Source: Alphaproteobacteria bacterium MarineAlpha12_Bin1
GTDB lineage: Bacteria; Pseudomonadota; Alphaproteobacteria; UBA6615
NCBI GenBank assembly: GCA_002937505.1
Contig: PTJY01000002.1
Location: 1-64,000 of the forward strand
Direction: 5' to 3'
Length of the DNA stretch: 64,000 nt
Below are positions 58,939-64,000 of this stretch, in pieces. Position 1 is the first letter of the stretch. Every line of letters starts with the position of its first letter. The notes beneath the pieces were generated by a model. That model saw only the letters and a list, made by a program, of their open reading frames with translations, made no database searches and was not told the DNA's origin. The position numbers and the translations under genes were made by a program.

Positions 58939-58990
58939 GGTTTATGTTCATTAGGTGGTTTAATTTTATTAACGTATAACGGGGGAAAAA

Positions 58991-60535
58991 ATGGCTACAA
59001 AACAGGCTTCATGGTGGGTTCCAGGAGACTGGAACGGCTTTTTCGGCCTTGGAACTAATGTACTCGTTAACCTGCTAGTTCTAACCGGCCTACTTAAATT
59101 TGTTATTGGTATCCCTGACGCAACTTTATTCGGCATAATTCTTCCAGCCGTTGGTTTAATGTTGTTTTTGGGAAATATTTACTACGCTTGGATGGCTCTA
59201 CGATTATCTGAAAGTGAAAACAGAGACGATGTAACCGCATTGCCCTCTGGACCAAGTGTCCCGCATATGTTTTTCGTAGTATTCGCTATCATGTTGCCTA
59301 TTAAGCTAGGTACTAATAGTTGGGAAGTTGCATGGTCAGCCGGAATGATCTGGGTATTTGTTGAGGGAATTGTTTTATTTTTGAGTGCTTTTGCGGCACC
59401 CACAATTCGTAAATTGACACCAAGAGCTGCACTACTTGGAACTCTGGCAGGTATCTCAATCACTTTTATTTCGATGAGACCGGCTTTTGAGATAGCAGAA
59501 ACACCGATTATTGGGCTGATTGCTTTGGCTATTATCTTAGCTTCTTGGTATGGCGGAATTAGATTTCCTGGAAATGCACCAGGGGGACTAGTAGCCATTG
59601 CGATAGGAACAATACTGGCTTGGTTAGCCTATATATTTGGGTGGGGCTTTGGGGGCATGAACGCCTCAGCCGTTTCCGACAGCCTTTCCAGCATTGACTT
59701 CAATTTTGCTTGGTTCCAGCTAGACACACTTTGGGCTGGTAAAGAATACCTTGCTCTCGTTCTGGTTACAGCAGTGCCCTTTGGAATATATGACTTTATC
59801 GAAGCAATGGACAATGTTGAAAGCGCTTCAGCCGCTGGTGATGAGTATTCTGTGAAAGAGGCAGTCGGAGCAGAAGGAATAATTAGTTTGCTCGGAACGT
59901 TACTAGGTAGTCCTTTCGCTAACGCGGTATATATAGGACATCCTGGCTGGAAAAGTATTGGCGGTAGAGTAGGCTATTCAATTGCGACGGGCGTTATGGT
60001 CTTGATACTCACCTGGCTGGCAATTGTACCGTTACTTCTCACAATTATTCCAGTTGTGGCGATAATACCGATTTTATTGTACATTGGAGCACTTATAGGA
60101 GCGCAAGCCTTTCAGGCAACACCACGTGCTCACGCTCCAGCCATAATATTTGCATTGGTACCAAACCTAGCTGCCTGGGCAAAAGTACAAATTGATGGTG
60201 CACTTGGTGCAGCTGGCACAAATGCAGCTGCAGTAGGCTTAGACAAGATGGCACAAAATGGTGTACTCTATAACGGCCTAGAGGTGCTTGCGGGCGGAGC
60301 TGTTGTTACAGGTCTTCTGTGGGGCGCTATGGTTGTATTCTTAATTGATCGAAAACCAAGCTCTGCGGGTATTGTTTCTATAATTGCTGCTGTGCTCACA
60401 TTCTTTGGGTTTATCCATGGATCAGCAGTAGGCATTGCAGTTTCACCTATGGTTGCTCTTAGCTATCTGCTTATTGCGTTGTTATTCTTTAGCTTCACTA
60501 AGCTAGAAATTGCCCCAGCAGAAACAGATGAGTAG
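58991..60535 (+). CDS. Xanthine/uracil (NCS2)-like permease
   Basis: 514 aa polytopic; SD GGGGGA before ATG; FGIYDFIEAMDNVESASAAGDEYSVKEAVGAEGIISLLGTLLGSPFANAVYIGHPGWKSIGGRVGYSIATG fits the NCS2-type nucleobase permease pattern. Confidence 0.78.
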   Translation: MATKQASWWVPGDWNGFFGLGTNVLVNLLVLTGLLKFVIGIPDATLFGIILPAVGLMLFLGNIYYAWMALRLSESENRDDVTALPSGPSVPHMFFVVFAIMLPIKLGTNSWEVAWSAGMIWVFVEGIVLFLSAFAAPTIRKLTPRAALLGTLAGISITFISMRPAFEIAETPIIGLIALAIILASWYGGIRFPGNAPGGLVAIAIGTILAWLAYIFGWGFGGMNASAVSDSLSSIDFNFAWFQLDTLWAGKEYLALVLVTAVPFGIYDFIEAMDNVESASAAGDEYSVKEAVGAEGIISLLGTLLGSPFANAVYIGHPGWKSIGGRVGYSIATGVMVLILTWLAIVPLLLTIIPVVAIIPILLYIGALIGAQAFQATPRAHAPAIIFALVPNLAAWAKVQIDGALGAAGTNAAAVGLDKMAQNGVLYNGLEVLAGGAVVTGLLWGAMVVFLIDRKPSSAGIVSIIAAVLTFFGFIHGSAVGIAVSPMVALSYLLIALLFFSFTKLEIAPAETDE

Positions 60536-60568
60536 TCAAACGGTCAATTGGTAGAAGTTAATATTCAT

Positions 60569-60608
60569 AGATCCGGGCTGACTTAAAGCCATATTTCAGT
60601 CCGGATCT
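60569..60608 (+). promoter_or_regulatory. Strong intercistronic hairpin between the permease and DUF2877 genes
   Basis: AGATCCGGGCTGA (60569-60581), 14-nt loop, TCAGTCCGGATCT (60596-60608): 13-bp stem with one G.U pair; only a weak T tract follows. Confidence 0.7.
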
Positions 60609-60647
60609 TCTACTGATCGATGTGTTATAAAGCATATAAATATTAAT

Positions 60648-61589
60648 ATGCGTTTCTTAGCATCAAAAAAATCTCAATTATTGGATCCATATTTCGATGG
60701 ACACGTACACAGCATATTCCACAGTGTGATAAATTTGCGTCTAAATAATCAAGATTTATTAAGTGTAATCGCCAATAAAAGTGATTTGATATCTCCTTAT
60801 TATATAACTATAGGTTCGCTAAGTGATGTCGATTTTACTAAACTGATCTCAAATAGAGAACCTTTGTCGTGCCGCGGAGAAGTTATAAGATTTTCTAAAT
60901 CAAATATTTCTATTGACCTAAGGTTTGCAGCCAAGGGAAAAAATTCTTTTGTCAAATCAAAAAGTAGTTGCTTCGAAAAAAATATAAATACCAATTGGAA
61001 GTTAGCTTGGAGTTTTTTAACTGACAGAAAAAAAAAGGAGGGTTTAGCGCTAGTACTAGATGGTAGTCAATCGGTTGACTTATTTCATAGATTTTTGATT
61101 ACACGAACCCAAAAAATTATTCCACAGCTTCTTATTTCCACCCAAACAAGGAATATAGGTTTAGCAAAAAAAGTTGGGCAACAGTTATTAGGGCTAGGGC
61201 CAGGTTTAACACCCTCAGGGGACGATTTTCTCCTAGGGTTCATAGTTGGGTCTCGTGCCGCAGCTAGGAAAAAAGAACATCGGGTTTTTCTTAATGATTT
61301 TGGACACTACCTAAAAAATCAAAATAACAATAGTGTTGATATCTCGCTTGACCAACTAAATTCGGTGATATCAGGACCCTGCTCATATCCAATCACTGAT
61401 CTTTGTAAATCAATATTAAACTGCGACAGTAAAGACAAAGTAAACCATGAATTTAATAGATGTTTAAAAATAGGACATAGTTCTGGTATGGACAGTGCTT
61501 TTGGTCTTTTGTGTGGTATGGTGGCTTGGAAAAAAGAATTGGCTGATTTAATAACGGATGAGATTACATCGCTAATTAGGGCACCATGA
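60648..61589 (+). CDS. DUF2877 domain-containing protein (YlbF/AllH-type)
   Basis: 313 aa; GQQLLGLGPGLTPSGDDFLLGFIVGSRAA is the family signature. Confidence 0.92.
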   Translation: MRFLASKKSQLLDPYFDGHVHSIFHSVINLRLNNQDLLSVIANKSDLISPYYITIGSLSDVDFTKLISNREPLSCRGEVIRFSKSNISIDLRFAAKGKNSFVKSKSSCFEKNINTNWKLAWSFLTDRKKKEGLALVLDGSQSVDLFHRFLITRTQKIIPQLLISTQTRNIGLAKKVGQQLLGLGPGLTPSGDDFLLGFIVGSRAAARKKEHRVFLNDFGHYLKNQNNNSVDISLDQLNSVISGPCSYPITDLCKSILNCDSKDKVNHEFNRCLKIGHSSGMDSAFGLLCGMVAWKKELADLITDEITSLIRAP

Positions 61590-63145
61590 ACATGATTACT
61601 GGCACACGAATCATAGCGGATCTGTATCGAGATTCAGTTTCTCTTATGAAAATCTCTTCAAGGCTAGATTCACTTCCTAATGTTATTCAAGCCTCTTGTA
61701 TCATGGCTACCCCAGCTAATATAAACTTGTTACTTGAAGCAGGATTGCTCTCATCAGAGATAGCTGCAGAACCAAATGAAGTTTTAATAGCAATAGAAGC
61801 TGAAGATAAAACTTCATTGAATGAAGCACTTGATCTTGCCGAAAACGAGCTACGCCAGCGCGCTTCCACAAACAGCAATAGAGAACAAAAATCTGAGAGT
61901 TCTGAGCCCTTTAGTCAAGAAATGGCTCTAGATATAAACACAGAAGCTAATTTAGTCCTTATCTCGACCCCAGGCCCTTACGCTGCAGCCGAAGCTTTAA
62001 AGGCCTTAAAGCTGGGGCTAAATACCATGATATTCAGTGATAATGTTACTATCGAGGACGAAATATTACTAAAAGAGTATGCCAACAAAAAAAACCTTAT
62101 GGTGTTAGGCCCCGACTGCGGCACTTCAGTAATTAACGGAGTGCCCCTAGGATTTGCAAATGTAGTTAAAAAAGGAAATATCGGGATAGTGGCAGCATCT
62201 GGTACAGGTCTACAACAGGTTATCTGTCTAATCGATGAGGGCGGAGGAGGTGTTTCACAGGCCATAGGCACGGGTGGAAGAGATTTAGACTCTAGAATAG
62301 GTGGCTTATCAACCATTCAGGGGATCAAAGCTCTCGATAAAGATCAAGAAACATCCGTAGTGGTAATTATTTCTAAACCACCCTCATTAAAGGTTGTGGA
62401 CTCATTGATCAAAAAAGTTAAAAAAATGAGTAAACCTGCTGTTTTCTGTCTTTTCGGATCTAATATAGAAGATCCTAAAGTTAAAAACATTTACATTACA
62501 GAAACACTAGAGGACGCTGCCAGAACAGCTCTATCACTCTCTAGCAATAGTATTGAAAAAAATATAGCCCACAAAAATGAAACTAGAATCTTGGAACTCT
62601 TAAATCATGTTCCTAAAGTTTCTAATAATGGTAGATATTTGAGGGCTCTCTATAGCGGAGGCACCTTCTGCTATGAAGCGCTGAGTCTACTTAATGGAAA
62701 GTTAGAAGAACTCCACTCGAATATTGCCTTTCCTAAATCGACATTAATGAGCAATCCCTGGGAAAGTCGCGGCCATACACTTCTGGATTTAGGTGACGAT
62801 CTATTCACCCGGGGTAAAGCTCACCCCATGATTGATTTTAGTATCCGAAATGAACGACTGATGGAAGAAGCCTCTGACCCCGAAACAGCAGTCATTCTTT
62901 TTGATATAGTATTAGGTCACTGCGCACACACTGACCCCAGTAGTGCTATTGTTCCAATAATTGATCAGATTAAAAGTAATAAAGAGAACCCTCCTCCACT
63001 GATGATTGGGTTTATTTGTGGCACCGAAGGAGACCCTCAAAATCTCTTCTCTCAAAAAAGCAACCTTAAAAAAGCAGGGGTTTTATTAGCAAATAACAAT
63101 GCTGAAGCAGTTCGCTTGGCTGCCAAAGTAATTGAGAATTTATAA
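61586..63145 (+). CDS. fdrA: FdrA family protein (acyl-CoA synthetase-like)
   Basis: 519 aa; SVSLMKISSRL, IMATPANINLLLEAGLL, MIFSDNVTIEDEILLKEYANKKNLMVLGPDCGTSVINGVPLGFANVVKKGNIGIVAASGTGLQQV, HTLLDLGDDLFTRGKAHPMIDFSIRNERL. ATGA overlap with DUF2877. Confidence 0.95.
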   Translation: MNMITGTRIIADLYRDSVSLMKISSRLDSLPNVIQASCIMATPANINLLLEAGLLSSEIAAEPNEVLIAIEAEDKTSLNEALDLAENELRQRASTNSNREQKSESSEPFSQEMALDINTEANLVLISTPGPYAAAEALKALKLGLNTMIFSDNVTIEDEILLKEYANKKNLMVLGPDCGTSVINGVPLGFANVVKKGNIGIVAASGTGLQQVICLIDEGGGGVSQAIGTGGRDLDSRIGGLSTIQGIKALDKDQETSVVVIISKPPSLKVVDSLIKKVKKMSKPAVFCLFGSNIEDPKVKNIYITETLEDAARTALSLSSNSIEKNIAHKNETRILELLNHVPKVSNNGRYLRALYSGGTFCYEALSLLNGKLEELHSNIAFPKSTLMSNPWESRGHTLLDLGDDLFTRGKAHPMIDFSIRNERLMEEASDPETAVILFDIVLGHCAHTDPSSAIVPIIDQIKSNKENPPPLMIGFICGTEGDPQNLFSQKSNLKKAGVLLANNNAEAVRLAAKVIENL

Positions 63146-64000
63146 TGACTAACCTATTCAATTCAAAATTATCAGTAATTAACGTAGGGGTTTCCGACTT
63201 TGCAGAACCTATCATAAGCTACAACGCGAAAGTTATAAATGTAGACTGGAAACCCCCTGGGAATGACGAGAAAGTAGCTCGAGCCCTCAGTCTACTCGTT
63301 AACAGCCCAGAAGTTGAAGAAGCAAACCATAAATCATTTCAAAGATATCTTGACAGCCAGCCCACCCTAGTTGGGGTTAAACCAGCTTCTAAGGTAATAG
63401 AATGCATGAATGAAAAAACCATTATGCATTCAGGACCCCCTATAACATGGGAAAAAATGTGTAGTCCTATGAAAGGGGCAATAATCGGCGCCTGTATTTT
63501 CGAAGAGTGGGAAAAAGATCATAAATCTGCTGAGAAAGCTTTAGAATCAGGAGCTATTAACCTAGTCCCCTGCCATCATAATGGGGCCGTGGGTCCGATG
63601 GCTGGTATAATCAGCCCTTCTATGCCGGTCTGGATTGTTGATGACCCTATCCATAATTCGACATACTTCTGTAATCTTAATGAGGGACTCGGCAAGGTGC
63701 TGAGATTTGGTGCTAACGATTCGGAGGTCATAAATAGATTACATTGGATGAAAGAGATCCTTGGACCTGCCTTAGGCAAATCTCTTGAAAAGCTAGAACC
63801 GCTCAAGTTAAAGCCATTAATGGCACAAGCACTGCACATGGGAGATGAAGTTCACAACCGCAACGTGGCTGCTTCGGGGCTTCTATTAAAGCGATTTACC
63901 GCTGCCGCTTTAGACGCAGACATTAAATCAACGATAATATCAGAGTTAGTAGATTTTATCAGCAACAATGACCACTTCTTTTTAAACTTATCCATGTCTG
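63145..64000 (+). CDS. DUF1116 domain-containing protein (YlbE/AllG-type), truncated by the window edge
   Basis: Open frame from ATG 63145 (TAATG overlap with the fdrA stop) to the edge, missing from the ORF track; MHSGPPITWEKMCSPMKGAIIGACIFEEWEKD, NLVPCHHNGAVGPMAGIISPSMPVWIVDD, YFCNLNEGLGKVLRFGAND, MGDEVHNRNVAASGLLLKRF. Confidence 0.94.
   Translation, partial: MTNLFNSKLSVINVGVSDFAEPIISYNAKVINVDWKPPGNDEKVARALSLLVNSPEVEEANHKSFQRYLDSQPTLVGVKPASKVIECMNEKTIMHSGPPITWEKMCSPMKGAIIGACIFEEWEKDHKSAEKALESGAINLVPCHHNGAVGPMAGIISPSMPVWIVDDPIHNSTYFCNLNEGLGKVLRFGANDSEVINRLHWMKEILGPALGKSLEKLEPLKLKPLMAQALHMGDEVHNRNVAASGLLLKRFTAAALDADIKSTIISELVDFISNNDHFFLNLSMS

Overview
This 64 kb window is bacterial, fairly AT-rich and almost fully coding. 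The gene families suggest an alphaproteobacterium, probably free-living or marine (inference). I saw no tRNA, rRNA, CRISPR array, transposase or integrase. It divides into four blocks. (1) 1-8.1 kb: truncated TPR protein, XRE regulator, a 543-aa protein with a T1SS/RTX-like C-terminus, two glycosyltransferases, a DUF6447-like small protein and a SapC-family protein. (2) 8.2-18.4 kb: a 2145-aa Thr/Ser/Ala-rich RTX/S-layer-like protein with three ~445-453-aa internal modules, plus an 87-aa protein and the HlyD and ABC components of a type I secretion system. (3) 18.6-56.1 kb: a dense catabolic region with cyclase, sulfatase, AhpD-like, helicase, double-VOC, TPP enzyme, 2-hydroxyacid dehydrogenases, FAH-family enzymes, amidases, a BVMO-like flavoprotein, FDP-like beta-lactamase-fold proteins, acyl-CoA dehydrogenases, a CaiB/BaiF transferase, a TPR/OGT protein and an Ldh-family oxidoreductase. 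(4) 56.1-64 kb: a candidate ureide/biuret nitrogen-scavenging locus. It has allophanate hydrolase (AtzF) divergent from a BiuH-like cysteine hydrolase, then an NCS2-like permease, DUF2877, FdrA and a truncated DUF1116. The most interesting signals are: the AtzF/BiuH-like/permease/DUF2877-FdrA-DUF1116 combination; an apparent non-canonical start codon for the BiuH-like gene; a domain that seems to have moved between FdrA and DUF1116 relative to E. coli; the modular S-layer/T1SS/glycosylation locus; two tandem beta-lactamase-fold proteins with degenerate metal sites; a BVMO fingerprint with His replaced by Tyr; and an unlisted 45-aa membrane micro-ORF.
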